Shown: positions 22,532-34,878 of the stretch, one piece after another | How the letters are laid out: each line of letters begins with the position of its first letter | Numbering within the stretch: position 1 is the stretch's first letter | Origin: Agapanthus africanus | Lineage: Eukaryota; Streptophyta; Magnoliopsida; Asparagales; Amaryllidaceae | Reading direction: 5' to 3' | Length of the DNA stretch: 64,000 nucleotides | Assembly (NCBI GenBank): GCA_030015575.1 | Contig: CM057338.1 | Location: forward strand, 306,097,827-306,161,826 | The notes under the pieces: model-generated | What the model saw: only the letters and a program-made list of their open reading frames with translations | Databases searched by the model: none | Told to the model about the DNA's origin: nothing | Translations under genes and position numbers: made by a program

Positions 22532-25345
22532 TGTCACGGCCCGAATTTGGTGTGTGACCGGCACTTAGATTGTATGACATCTAAAGATACCGACACAATC
22601 CGAGTAAGCCGGAAAACCAAGATCAAAACCCTATTTGCGGAATTAAGAAATTTACAGTTTTAAATTCAAAAGAATGAGGTAGCATGTCGAATGGTTTTTA
22701 AGAAATGAAATTTAAAAAACTGATTTTAACATTTAAAATTTCGATAGCACCTCCCTTTTTAATTGTTAATAAAAGCAGTTATATAATGTTTAAATAAGTG
22801 GCGTCCCTAATTGGGAGCAAAACAACGCCAAACGGTGGAAACCATCACGCAATAACAATATGATGCTTAAAGCAAAGAATCATATGCATAAGTAAAGAAA
22901 GCATAAACTAACACAACTAGCCGATCTCACTCAATCGAATCAAAACATATACAAGCATGCCTGTTCTAAGTCGAATATACAGGGTCTGATTGAGTAATAC
23001 TAGATCCAAAATATATATACCAAAATAGGCGGTTACTACATATGTAACCCACCTAGCAAGACAAGCGAGAAAAGCTGATAAATGTGTCCGCAATGCTGCT
23101 ATGCGTCCACGCATCTCCTGCAAGGAACTAAAGCACAACGGGGGTAAGTTGCCAACTCAGTGAATAAAACTAACTTCTAACAATTGATATTGTAAGTATG
23201 ACGAAATAGAGCTAAAAGCAAACAAATGTAAGCATGATGTATGGTAGCGCATGGAAGCATGAATATGTACTACAATGAATGTATAAAAGAACACTGAAAT
23301 CTCATCAAGTATTTCAAATTTTTGGTCATTTCTAAATAAGATCCATTTTTTTCCCTGTCCAACACCGACACAAATCTTCTGTTTTAGCAGGCATCGTTCT
23401 CCGAACGATCCTGTCAATCAGCAATATCGGTCGGTATCCTCCAGATATCCGCCGTGTTTTACAACTATCTCTAGTATCAAGTGTCCTCGCTAGGCTCCCC
23501 GCCTCAAATGCGGCTTTCCTGTCCCTCGGTCTCGACCGGGTCCACCATGTATCCGACTGTATATCCCCCCACTCATTCTGGATAACGTATAAATTCGCAA
23601 CCGTATAGCCCCCCCACTCAGTTCGGAGTAAATCCAAATCATAAAAACAACTCATGGTGGACACATCACATCAATTATGAAAATTCATCGAATATGACCA
23701 TCAATGCATAAAACTCAAAACAAAAATCCTTGTAATCCAATATATATGATAGTACGAGTAGCAGCAAATAAAAAAAATGAGATATGATGTGTCACAATAA
23801 TAACAAATGTGCATAACAACATGTATTAATGATGCTAACAGTGTGCAATAGATTACATATGCCATAGCAAGTTCTAAGGGTGTACGCGACATGTCAATTA
23901 CCGATGAGGTGTGGTGTGACATGTAGGTAGGTGTATATGCAACATAACTCATCGATAATAGTGAAAGTGTCATAAAAAGTGTTAAGAAACAATAATTTAT
24001 GGTTATAGATGCATAATATGAAATGCTATGTTTAATTATATAACAATATGAATGGAAAGCAATTATAACCAACTTCTAATTAAGGGCGTTATACTACATC
24101 CATACAATGTCCCCCGGTAGATATTTAGTCTATTCACCGGAACAAGTCGAACCGACTCGGATATCATCAATTCCTTTCCATTTCTTGCGGCCTCCGAAGT
24201 CCCCGCTGTCAAACCTAACATCAAAAATAACTTTCGTATAAAAGCGGCTAAAATCCGATACGGTGAAAACTAAAAGACTTACATACTAAACGTGCTATGT
24301 GAGAATATTGTGAGTTAACTGAAACCTAGGTTAACCTGAGCTACTCCCACTCTGTTCGTATATTAAGAAAACCTGAAATGTGACACGAACTATCCGTACT
24401 GTATTTTAGAATTATAACCAAAACAAGCAATTTACTTCCAGATTTTATACACAGACTATATAACAAAATCAAACTATACCAAATACCCTAAAAGACATAC
24501 AGAGAGAGAGCTTAAAAATCTCAACACCAAACTCACCAATAAATTCAGCGTCGCCGAGAATTTCTTCAAGTCTCGCTGGTCAAATTGTAGAGGAATGGGC
24601 CCGGCTTTCTAGTATACTCTAGATCCAATTTTTAAGGCAGCTGTACCATTTGATTGTGTTATAGATTAGCTAAAATATAGCAGATTCGAAATAGAGATAA
24701 AATCTAACAAATACGATATTACCGATATCATACATTCTATACTAAACAGTACTGAAATAAGATCTATTGGGTTGGAATTTATACCAAACTGAAGGATCAA
24801 CTGAATGGCTCTTCAATAGATGCACAAGAACATAAGATCCTAGCTTGAGCGATTGAATTAAAGAAACACAAGGACTTAGCTTCTCTTTTCCTTTCTTTCT
24901 TAAGTGAGGTAGAGAATTTGCTAAGCTAGGTATTTTTTTTCCAAGCTTAATATGCCAACTGAACCAATTATGGAAAAAGATAAGGATATGAATTGATAAA
25001 ATTAGGAGGAGGTGTCACCATGAAGAGTGGTATGAATTCATGCAAGTAGGAGGTGTAGCTTTTAGATTTAATCTAAGGTGTGGTGTGGAGGAGGTTTAAG
25101 CTATCCTTAACAATAACCTAATACACTAGCATAATAACTCTCATACAAACTCCAATTTTCACAAAGAACTAAATTTCTCATAAAACCCCTTATGACACTA
25201 AAAGTTACATAAACAAACTACCCTATTTACTTAAATACTTTAATCGCATATAAAAAGGTCTTTTTATTTCAATAAAATTTTAAAATAACATTTTTAATTA
25301 AATAAATAAAATAATTAATTATCTAAAATATTCCGACACATTGCA
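22532..25345 (-). repeat. 5' LTR of G1
   Basis: 2814 bp, plus-strand ends TGTCACGGCC and ACATTGCA. The right 970 bp match the 3' LTR piece 16064-17034. The rest has its partner at 7028-7087 or beyond the window. Contents are AT-rich and non-coding; the short frames at 22917-24072 show no known domain and are not believed to be genes. The right edge cuts into G2. Confidence 0.8.
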
Positions 25346-27806
25346 TCCGTTTTCCTATTTATTTTCTTGAATTTATCCAGAGAACTGCCCCATCACTTTA
25401 CCCTATTAAAATCCATTTTAATACACAATTTATCATAATTATTTACACCATCTTAATCCTAATTTCCCCTATAAATACCACCCTATCTCCTATCTCTCCC
25501 CTATTCAGAAATCTCTAGAAACAACTCTTTCAAAATCCTCTCTAAATTCCTAAGTCCAAGAGGGGTTAAGCTCATTTAAGTGCAGTTGCCCAAGTCGAAG
25601 CGATGATCGATCGATTTTTCCATACCTCTTATTCTCGTTTCTATCAACCGAGATATCCTTTTCATTCTTTGATTAGCGCAACTCGGAAGTCCCTTCTTCT
25701 TTCCCCTCCTCTCTCCATCGTTTCATCTCAAACCGATATCGACAATGGAGTTAGTATTTTTTATTATTTCCTTTAAATAATTTTTATTATACTTGTCATA
25801 CTAAATAAATTACGCTAATCTTGTTAACAACCTTCTTAAAATAATGTTCCTCCATTTAATTTTGAATGTGTTTAAAATTCTTGTTAAATAGAACATATAT
25901 CGAATTTTACACAAAACTACATTAACTTTGCATGTACCAATTATTGTTATTTTAAGTTAACTCTAGAAAATTCATGGAGTAACGATCTACCCTACTCACA
26001 TACACAATGGTTCATAGCACGATATTTTAGATACAATGTTTTATTCTAAAAGGAAACAATTTCAAGAAAATACCATCGCTTTATAAAATACGTTTTAATC
26101 ATTATTTTTAACACTTTTGCAATTATGCCTCTACAACTCTTTTTAGGGGACCCATTTGTGGATGGTGCGGGTTATCGCACGTCCTTAGTATAGTAGAGTG
26201 AGATGCAGAACTTCTCACGGAGAATTCGGTCTCGAAAGGAATAAAAATACGATTTTAAAGAAATACGGCTTTTAAAGCAAATTAAATCATTGGAAAATTA
26301 TATAAATCATAAAATCCGTATTTTCAATCCAAGAATATTGTAAAAATTATATTTTTTAAATGAAAGATTTAAGTTTTAATAAAATACCATCAAGTTTCCA
26401 AAAGTGGTATTTTTCATTAAAATACCATAAACTTTAAAAACTATATTTTTACACTAAAATAGCACAAAATACAAAATATATTTTCATACCAAAATTTTGA
26501 CTTTTTAAACAACATATTTTTATTAAAAACTTATTCGATGTTTTAGGACGAATTAAAAACACTCGATAAATTTTAAATGACATTTTTACTAAATACCCTA
26601 GAAATCAAAATACTAGTATGTGTTACGTATTTAGATTGCAGATTGGTTTGAGTGGTATCTTCTGTTGTCAGTTGCCTCGGGGTTGCGGGAGGTAATGATG
26701 CACCACTTGCCTTTCCTTAAATATAAGAACGTAAGTTTAGGGTGGAAATTATCAAAAGATAATCGTTTTTGAAACAGACATAAATCATGTCGTCCATGTG
26801 CAGCGGTTATCGATATTTTCCAAACTCAAGAAATTCACAAGATTAAATCTATTAACAAGACATGACTATAACCTGAATACAAACTCGAACTTGATCTTGA
26901 ACGTGAACATTTGAACTTGAATTCGAATATCCAAATTTTAATTTGAACACTTGGCCTGACTTGATCGAACCATGAATATAACTTGACTTGGCATGAATAC
27001 CTGGATACCTAAATAAAACTTGAACCTGAACTTGTATTTTTATATTCATGGATTCGGCCAAGACTTGTAAACTTGAACTATACAATAAAATACGTGGGGA
27101 TAAACGGTAGGTTAGTAAGGAACGTTTGTCGTGAAACGATAGGTCGCTTTAAAAGACACCTCTTGAATATCTCGTGTTGTTGTTCCATGCGTTATGACGG
27201 AGCCTTGTACTCTCTTGTGCCTTTGGTCTAGACTCCACGCGTATACACGCTCACTTTCCTTATCAGACTACAAACAACCACGTTAGAATAGATACCCTTA
27301 TATACATGAATGACATGATTAAGATTCTTTTACATAAAACCTTACCTGTTCATTACTACTATGTTCCTATTCATTTTACATACCTTCATTTGTCATTACT
27401 TATTTCTTTTGGGGACTTACCGAGCGCTAGTTCGATGACGACATTCATCTCTGTTTCTTTTCCTTGGAATATTCGTCAGTAGAACCGGATTTGGAGGAGA
27501 TAGAGCCGAGTCAGGAGGACTTGGACCAGCTTACAGCCCAGCTAGATTACTAGTTTATTTTTCTGCACTTATCTTTTGTAAGCAACTGTTTAGGCTTCTC
27601 GGTATTGTATTTTTTATTTCAGAGATTGTACTTGAATTTGAATGTAAATAAATTTGTTTATTTTAATTACTCTTGTTATTCTTGCATATTATCATATTGC
27701 TTACACACGCTTAACGTATTTATTAAGGTAAATAACCTTCTCATAGTAAATACATTTCGGGCCTCGTCACGTGCTGTTACCGTCTTCTAGGAAGCGGGGC
27801 GTGACA
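25346..27806 (+). repeat. 5' LTR of G2, right part
   Basis: The LTR ends GGGGCGTGACA at 27806. It is followed by TTATTAGTAGCCCATGCAGG (27811-27830), which resembles a worn initiator-Met primer site (TGGTATCAGAGCCC). The left end is hidden by G1. A TATA box (CTATAAATA) at 25470-25478 is followed by pyrimidine-rich DNA, fitting an LTR promoter and transcript start. The rest is AT-rich; frames at 26852-27085 and 27605-27790 have no known domain. Confidence 0.65.
25470..25478 (+). promoter_or_regulatory. TATA box of G2 LTR
   Basis: CTATAAATA is followed by CCACCCTATCTCC, a C/T-rich start region. The position within the LTR and the orientation agree with the gag-pol direction of G2. Confidence 0.5.
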
Positions 27807-28039
27807 GGTTTTATTAGTAGCCCATGCAGGTCAATTTTGCTTAAAATCTTAAGCAATATATCACAAGAATTATAAAATTCAGCAACTTTACATTTTTTGC
27901 ATTTCAATTTTTTTGAATCTATCCTAATCTATCTTTTCTATTAAGGTGATAGATTCTCCAAACAATACCAGCACCAACATCAATGGTAGCACACCACCGC
28001 CTACCTTACCACCTCCACCTACCATTACAACACCAATCA

Positions 28040-29190
28040 ACAAACAGATAGTGCTTCTTGAAGCCATCAAGAGTCTTCTGGAAGGTCAACAGTAGCAGAC
28101 TGCTATCCTTTTGAACCATCCCGAAGCCGAAGCACCTGGGGTGAAGCAATTTCGGGCATTGCACCCAAAGAACTTCTCGGGAAAATAGAGCCCTTTGTGG
28201 CTGAAGAGTGGGCCCAAAGTATCGAGGACGATCTTACAGTAGCACAAGTACCAGACATAATTTGGGTTCGTGTGGCAAAACTCCAGCTCACGGACAACGT
28301 AGGAGTCTGGTAGAAGTTCGAGGAGAGCCGTGTTGCACAGCCAATAGAGTGGAAGGCGTTTCCTGATATTTTCTATGCCAAGTATTTCCACGAGACTGCC
28401 TAGTTTGATATGGAACAACAATTCATCCACATGCAACAAGGCACTATGTGGGTAAAATCAGTGGATGAGTATGATGTCGAATTCATTATGCTTAGCAGGT
28501 AAAGAATTCGTCTCAAATTCTGTTCCTTATAACACGTAATTGTTCTGACATCAACATCATATCAGGTTCACGGCACACTTGATCCCTACCGATGAGATTC
28601 GGGCTAGACGATTCCAACAGGAATTAGACCCAGAGATTCATGCGGCATTAGCAACAGGAAGCTGTCCAACTCATGGACTCGTTCTGAAGGCAACCTGCCG
28701 CTATGAAGCCGTGGTCAAGAAGAAGGGTAAGCCGCAATCAGCCGGAATCAAATGCTCTGCTATCTAGATGACCAGAGGAGCCTTTTCCAGGCCAGCTTTT
28801 GCACCTAAGAGGCCAGGAGGATCGTTTAACTGAGCCAGTCCATATTTCTGTTTCTACTGCAAAAGAACCAGACACTTGGCGAAGGACTGCAGGCGTGCAA
28901 ATGGACTATGTTTGGGTTGTGGAGCATCTGACCATAGACTGGGAGCATTCCCACGTTACCGCGGTGGCACAGTTCCTACACAAAGACCCGCTATACAAGA
29001 ACCACAAAGGCTAACTATTCAGGCACCTGCAACCCGCCTAGCTCTTCCTGCACCAGCTCAACGTGGACCGCCAGCACAGCCTCAGTGGCAGTACCATCAG
29101 GCACAGAGAGACGTGCCACAAGGACAGAAGAATGTGCTGAAGCGTCAGGTTTTTAAAATGTTGGTCGAAGAGGCCGAAACCACATGACAA
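28040..29190 (+). pseudogene. gag of G2
   Basis: Plus-strand remains of a chromovirus-type gag. Visible pieces include FRALHPKNFSG, the capsid block around IEWKAFPDIFYAKYF, the segment IPTDEIRARRFQQELDPEIH and a zinc-knuckle-like piece near 28870-28930. It is preceded by a Pro/Thr-rich N-terminal area. Strongly decayed. Confidence 0.7.
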
Positions 29191-29284
29191 GTCATCACCG
29201 GTAAATTCCTCCCATCCTTTCAACCTTTCAATAGTATTACATCATTATCTTTTACTATACCTAAACACAACCCCACACAACTTA

Positions 29285-29560
29285 GGTACTATACTAGTAG
29301 CCATCCTTCCTCCACTCGCACTTTTCAATACTGGAGCTTCACATTGCTTCATGCCACAATTGTTCATGAGAACGCACACGATTCCCATTAAGTCGCTCAT
29401 TTCAAGATGGAACATCAGTTCCAGAAATGGAGTCTTGAAGGCAACTTTAGGATATGATCAGTACCCAGTTGTAGTTTACGCCGAGAATTCTACGCAAATT
29501 TCAAAGTGCTAGACATACTAAATTTCGATATTGTGTTGGAAATGGATTGGCTGGGAGTAT
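29285..29560 (+). pseudogene. Protease region of G2
   Basis: Traces of the aspartic protease: an ILPPL start, the active-site neighbourhood followed by GASHCFMPQL, and FDIVLEMDWLGV near 29540. The order (after the zinc knuckle, before the reverse transcriptase) supports the call. Confidence 0.6.
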
Positions 29561-29689
29561 TTATGCTACCATTGACTGCCGTCAAAGGAGGGTAGTCTTT
29601 GAGATACTGAATCACCCAGTCTTTTATTTCAATAGTGGAGACAAAACCTTGAAACCAGGAAGCTACCGAGCCAAGACGAAGACTGCAGA

Positions 29690-30330
29690 AGTGTCCTCCC
29701 TACAAGCTGAAGAAGAAAAGCCCGAAATAGTTCAAGAGTTTGAGGATGTTTTCCCTGAAAATATATCAGGTTTGCCTCCCGATCGTTCTCTTGAATTAAG
29801 TATCAACTTACAACCCGGTGCACAACCTATAATAAAAGCTCCATATCGACTAAGTCTGAAAGGATTGAAAGAAATCCATATCCAGTTAGACAAACTCCTA
29901 AAGAAAGGTTGGATATGACCCAGTACCTCAAGTTGGGGATCCCCGGTGTTGCTAGTGAAAAAGAATGAAGGTACTTACTGGATGTGCGTTGATTATCGAG
30001 CACTAAACGAGGTGACTATTAAGAACAAGAATCCGCTACTATGCATCGATGACTTTTTCAATCAGCTGAATGGATCTTATGTCTTCTCCAAGTTATATCT
30101 TCGTTCAAGCTATCATCAAGTGAAGGTTAAGGAGTCCGACATTCCGAAGACGGCGTTCAGGACCCGATATGGACATTATGAATATTCACTAATGTCATTC
30201 GGAGTAACCAATGCACCAGCTATATTTATGAACCTGATGAACCAAGTATTTCGTGAGTACTTGAACAAGTTTGTTGTCATCTTCATAAACAACATCTTGG
30301 TCTATTTGAAGACTTAGGAAGAACACACCG
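29690..30330 (+). pseudogene. Reverse transcriptase of G2
   Basis: Plus-strand coding with FEDVFPENISGLPPDRS, a YRLSLKGLKEIHIQLDKLL approach helix, [56 protein letters not shown] and the palm-domain end. This is a gypsy polymerase closest in wording to chromoviruses. Broken. Confidence 0.8.
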
Positions 30331-30559
30331 ATCACCTATGTGTATTTCTGGAGATGCTACGACTGCATCAACTCTATGTCAAATATAGCAAGTGCGAATT
30401 TTGGTTAGACAAAGTCGATTTTCTCAAACACATCATTTCTGGAGAAGGAATTTCGGTAGATCCCACGAATGTGTCAGCTATCAAAGAATGGCCAACACTA
30501 AAGTCAGTCAAGGACATCAGAAGTTTCTAGGACCTAGCTGGGTACTATCGATGCTTCAT

Positions 30560-30900
30560 TGAAGGATTCTCGAAAATTGCAGCGCCTTTGATGAAGCTTA
30601 CTCATAAGGATGAAGCCTTTATATGGTCGGAAGTATGTGAAAAAGATTTTGTGGAGCTGAAGACAAGGCTAACTTCTGCACCTATTCTTACTATACCAGA
30701 CAGGTCCGGCGGTTTTGAAGTTCACTGTGATGCCTCAGGGAAAGGATTGGAACATGTACTACATCAACATAGCAAGGTTGTAGCGTTTGCGTCAAGGCAG
30801 CTAAAGATGCATTAGTGCAATTATCCCACCCATGATCTAGAATTGGCAGCAGTTATCTTCGCTCTCAAGATCTGACGGCATTATTTGTTAGGCGAGTGAG
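30560..30900 (+). pseudogene. RNase H region of G2
   Basis: GGFEVHCDASGKGLEHVLHQ, VVAFASRQLKMH and LELAAVIFALKI show the RNase H domain right after the polymerase and its connection. Confidence 0.75.
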
Positions 30901-31189
30901 TTAATATCTACACTGACCAAAAGAGTCTGAAGTATATATTTACTTAGAAGGATCTTAACATGCGGCAAAGAAGATGGTTAGAACTCATGGCAGATTTCGA
31001 CATCAACCTTCAGTACTATCCAGGGAAGGTAAATGTAGTTCCAGATACCTTGAGTCGACAGCCGTCCGCAATGAATCTCACCTCACAGTGGAAGTTACAA
31101 CAGGAGCTTCATGAAGTAAGTGTGCCAGGTATTTCATCCTTTTTGATGAATCTGCAGATTCATTCCACACTTGTTGATCAAATCAAAGT

Positions 31190-31950
31190 AGCTTAACCAG
31201 GCGATGCCAAGTTGCAAAAGATCAAAGAACAAGTAGAGAGTGGACTTCAAACTGACTTCTTAATTCATGAGGATGGATCCTTGCAGTATAGGAGTTGTTT
31301 ATGCGTACCAGTTGGCCCTGTTCGAAAAGAGTTGATGAAAGAAGCTCACAACTCTCTATATTTTGTACACCCGGCGACACGAAGATGTACAAGGATCTAA
31401 AGCTGCATTACTGGTGGTATGGAATGAAGCGAGAAGTAGATTGGAGCGTAACTAAGTGCTTAGTCTGTCAATAAGTGAAGGCTGAGCTTCACAGAACTGC
31501 TGGTCTACTTCAACCATTACCGATCCCAGAATGGAAATGGCGGTACATTACCATGGACTTCGAAACTACACTCCCTCACGGTACGAAAGGTAACGACGCA
31601 GTTTGGGTTATTGTGGATCGACTCACCAAGTCGGCTCACTTTATTCCATTCAGAGTTGGCCAATCAACTGAAATGTTGACAAGAAAGTACATGGAGGTGA
31701 GTAAAAATCTAAAGTAAAGATTTCAACCTTCAAGATGTATTATACTTGTCGTGATGCCCATAAACTCATGCAGGAGATCGTGGGATTACATATGGTACCT
31801 GTCTGCATCGTCTCCGATCGAGATAATAGATTTTGATCTCAGTTTTAGCAGAGTCTTCAAGCCAGCCTGGAAACAAGTCTGAACTTTAGCTCGGCGTATC
31901 ATCCCCAAACAGACGGACAGTCCGAACGAACAATTCAAATCCAAAAGGAC
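31190..31950 (+). pseudogene. Integrase of G2, cut off by X1
   Basis: Zinc-binding part (LYFVHPATRR), core start (WRYITMDFETTLPHGTKGND, VIVDRLTKSAHFIPF) and the AYHPQTDGQSERTIQ block are visible. Coding stops abruptly at 31950, where the LTR of X1 starts, so the rest lies on the other side of X1, beyond the window. Confidence 0.8.
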
Positions 31951-32499
31951 TGTTCACCACCGAAAACAGAGACGAAACCGCGTAGGTCGTCTTGCCTGAA
32001 TTTGGGGGAAGATACTATTTGGTGCTATCCGTCCAACTCTCCGAAGATGCCAAGTTGATTTATGACACCATGAATCGAAGGTTTAAACGGATGCGGCCGA
32101 TATAGCAGACTTCATCAGATTCCCCCTCGTTGAGGGGTTTTTTTATATTGGGGATGCTCTTCCCTGCAGGCGCAAGCCCCTGCAGTTAATTACGCTACCG
32201 CATCGCGGTAACCACTTTCTCCTTTTCCAGATGGTCACTTCGTGTCGTGTGTGTTTGTTTTGATTTTGGTTGCCCGTGGATTGAATACGGAGACTAATTT
32301 AGATTGTCGCCCGTAGGGCGTAGATTAGTCCAAATCCGTATTTTCATAGATTTGGGTTTGGTTTGGGTTTAAGAATCGTTAATCTCATTGAGATCAAGAT
32401 CAACTTAAACGTTTGTCAAGGATATGTTAGTCTAATTTTAGACTAAGATCTACTCAACAGGATCGTTTAAATCCAACAAAAGAGCATTTGATCTCTATT

Positions 32500-32770
32500 G
32501 TTTTAGTTTAGGAACATTGCGGTCCATAAGTTTAAGGATATCATAGTCCAGTTTAAAGACGTCATAGTCTATGGGGATCTAGTTTAGGGACGTTGCGGTC
32601 CATAAGTTATCGTAGTCCATGAGTTTAGGGACCTCATAGTCCGTGGTAATTTAGAAATATCATAGTCTGTAAAGTTTAAGGACATCATAGTCCGTGAGTT
32701 TAAGGACCCCACAATCTATAAAGTTTAAGGACATCATAGTCCATGAGTTTAAGGACCCCACAGTCCGTGG
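32500..32770. repeat. GGAC-N6-GTCC dyad array in X1 LTR
   Basis: About ten units of 25-30 bp, each with GTTTAAGGAC, six bases such as ATCATA or CCCACA, and GTCC. Several units read AGAC...GTCT instead, so the outer base of the stem changes on both arms. The same array stands in X2 at 46525-46890. Confidence 0.75.
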
Positions 32771-33104
32771 AATGTCTGGTTGTCGGGACCCGTCACCTCT
32801 CTGAAGACATTGAAGGATTACAATGACAAATATCAGAGGAATGAAGAGATGTACTCTTGAACCAATATTGGTTGGGAGATCTGTAGTCCAATTTGGGACT
32901 AAGATCAAAGATTTATAAGTATATGGGCTCAATTAATCAGAATTAGGGATCTATGGCCAACTTGGGCTCGGCCCATTCAGTTAGAATGTTGGACATTTAA
33001 TTAGCCTCAGTCCTTTTTCATTTAACAATGCTAAGTATTGGTTTGGGTTATGACAACCGTTTTTGTTTTTTATTGAGTGCTGAGCACTCATTATAGCTCG
33101 CGGG

Positions 33105-33590
33105 CTTTATTTAAAAAACAGTTTATGTTCCCTCAGTGCACACGTGAGGAGTATGTGGTGAGCTTGGCTCTGAGCGCCAGTGAATGAGTGCAGAGCACTT
33201 CTGTTAAGTAGCACACATGTGAGGAGCACGTGGCGCGCTTGGCGCTGAGCGCCAGTCAATGAGCGCAGAGCGCTTCTGTTAAGTAGCACACATGTGAGGA
33301 GCATGTTGCGCGCTTGGTGCGGAGCGCCAGTCAATGAGCGCAGAGTGCTTCTGTTAAGTAGCGCACACGTGAGGAGCACGCGGCGCGTTTGGCGATGAGC
33401 GCCAGTCAATGAGCACAGAGCGCTTCTGTTAAGTGGCGCACGTGTGAGGAGCACATGGCGCGCTTGGTGATGAGCGCCAGTCAATAAGCGCAGAGCGCTT
33501 CTGTTAAGTAGCGCACACGTGTGGAGCACGTGGCGTGCTTGGCGCTAAGCGCCAGTCAATGAGCGTAGAGCGCTTCTGATCAATTTTGAG
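33105..33590. repeat. 75-bp tandem repeat in X1 LTR
   Basis: Six copies with an exact period of 75 bp, counted from GCCAG at 33176, 33251, 33326, 33401, 33476 and 33551. Each unit holds two CACGTG-like sites five bases apart and inverted pairs such as AGCGC...GCGCT. Not present in X2. Confidence 0.85.
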
Positions 33591-33973
33591 ATCTGAGAAA
33601 TAAGTTCTCGCTTACAAAAGACTTTGTCTCATGGTTCTAAGAACAAAGTTATTATTTTTATAGGAGATGTTACAATCTCTCCTCTTTTCTTTTGTGAAAG
33701 ACTTTGACTTTGTAGATCTATGATATGAAGAGAATGAAATTCTTCTCTTCCCTTTTTATGATGAGATGCTACGATTTCTTTTTGTGAAAGACTTCTGTCT
33801 TATAGATTTATGATCTGAAAAAGAACTATGTTCTTCTTCCTTGATGAGATTTTTTTTATCTCTCTGTTTTTACCTTGAAGAAAAGTTCTTCTTCTCCGAG
33901 CTTGCTCTTTTCTTTGAAATTTCTCAAAACTTGTGGTGGGGTTCTTCTTTTTTGAGACTTGAAGTCTTGGGTC

Positions 33974-33984
33974 CTTTATATAGG
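33974..33984 (-). promoter_or_regulatory. TATA box of X1 LTR
   Basis: The minus strand reads CCTATATAAAG within the LTR, about 770 bp from the LTR start, facing the gag direction. X2 has a counterpart at 48615-48627. Confidence 0.55.
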
Positions 33985-34329
33985 GGAGGCTGATTTGTTG
34001 AATCAGTTGAAGAGATCTTTTCTCTAATTGATTTGGGAATGTTTCCCACCGTTGGATCTTTGATCCATGGGCTTCTGTTTTACAGAAGACGATCTTCTTG
34101 TTTTTAAAAAGATTGGGAAAATCTTTTCCCATACAGAACTTATTCTGTATCTTGGTGATTTTTAATCAACATTGGATCTTTGATCCAACGGTGCTCTAAT
34201 TTTCAGACCACAATCTTCCTTGTTTCGAAAGATTCTGAGGAGTATTTCCTTAATAGAATTTTATTCTGGTAATTTGATGATTTATAATCTTCGATGGATC
34301 TTCGATCCAACAGTAGAGAATATTTAGTT

Positions 34330-34700
34330 CTAGCGCTTAGCGCTCTTGTGCCTTGCACGTGAACGCCGCCTCAGAGTCTTTGACTCTCAGCGCTGGCGCA
34401 CTCGTGCTTTACACGTGAGTGCTGCTTCAGAGCGCTGGCGCTCTTAGCGCTAGCGCACTCGTGCTTTGCACGTGAGCGCTGCTTCAGAGCGCTGGCGCAC
34501 TTGGCACGAGCGCACTCGTGCTTTGGACGTGAGCGCTGCTTCAGGGTGCTGGCGCTGGCGCCAGCGCACTCGTGCTTTGCATGTGAGTGCTGACTCGGAG
34601 CGCTGGCGCTCTTGGCGCGAGCGCACTCATGCTTTGCACGTGAGCCCTGCCTTAGAGCGCTGGCACTCTTGGCGCCAGCGCTTTTATGAAATGCTGCTTC
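34330..34700. repeat. GCGCTGGCGC / CACGTGAG tandem array in X1 LTR
   Basis: About six units of roughly 60 bp alternating GCGCTGGCGC-type palindromes with GCACTCGTGCTTTGCACGTG. It lies between the two opposed TATA boxes of X1. Confidence 0.75.
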
Positions 34701-34750
34701 ATTTCAAACTTTGAAATTTGAACAGAGTTTTGCTCTGATTGGGGGAAACA

Positions 34751-34765
34751 AATGCCCCCCACCGC
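34751..34765 (-). other. Polypurine tract of X1
   Basis: The minus strand reads GGTGGGGGGCATT directly before the LTR start TGTTTCCCCC. The X2 counterpart (GTGGGGGCATT before TGTTCCCTC) is at 49426-49437. This fixes the LTR boundary. Confidence 0.65.
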
Positions 34766-34878
34766 TGCACTCATGTGTCCCCCCCCACCGTTGCGCTTAC
34801 GTGGCTCACACGTGAGTGCATCGGTGGCAGTATCTGCGCCATTAGATCAACTTAGAAGTTGAAACGGTTTTCAGTGCA

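Larger units (their letters stand above)
7028..25345 (-). mobile_element. Tekay/Del-type chromovirus gypsy element G1, interrupted
   Basis: Minus-strand element. Parts from right to left: 5' LTR 22532-25345, initiator-Met primer site 22516-22527, gag, protease, reverse transcriptase, RNase H, integrase with a C-terminal chromodomain, polypurine tract 17039-17050, 3' LTR. The 3' LTR is split by T and then by C1, and its far end lies left of the window. The part that both LTRs share is about 92 percent identical by eye, implying a few million years. The coding region is broken in many places. Confidence 0.85.
25346..31950 (+). mobile_element. Gypsy element G2 (chromovirus-like), truncated by insertions
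   Basis: Plus-strand element: LTR part 25346-27806, diverged primer site, gag, protease, reverse transcriptase, RNase H, integrase. G1 sits in its LTR on the left and X1 in its integrase on the right, so both outer ends are outside the window. It appears to be the oldest frame of the region. Coding is strongly decayed with many breaks. The 3' part and any chromodomain are not visible. Confidence 0.75.
31951..34750 (-). repeat. 3' LTR of X1
   Basis: 2800 bp; plus-strand ends TGTTCACC and GGGGAAACA. Homologous to 45965-49425 in the first 1.1 kb (for example GATGCGGCCGATATAGCAGA) and again near the right end, but with different tandem arrays in the middle. The left edge follows integrase coding of G2 directly. 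Most of its length is short inverted repeats. Confidence 0.7.

Noticed and set aside
22917-24072. Frames of 73-123 residues in the G1 LTR
   Set aside because: Hydrophobic low-complexity translations of AT-rich LTR DNA; no homology seen and no conservation with the other LTR.
33107-33529. 140-residue minus-strand frame in the X1 LTR
   Set aside because: Six-fold repeat of a 25-residue unit from the exact 75-bp array; a repeat artefact.
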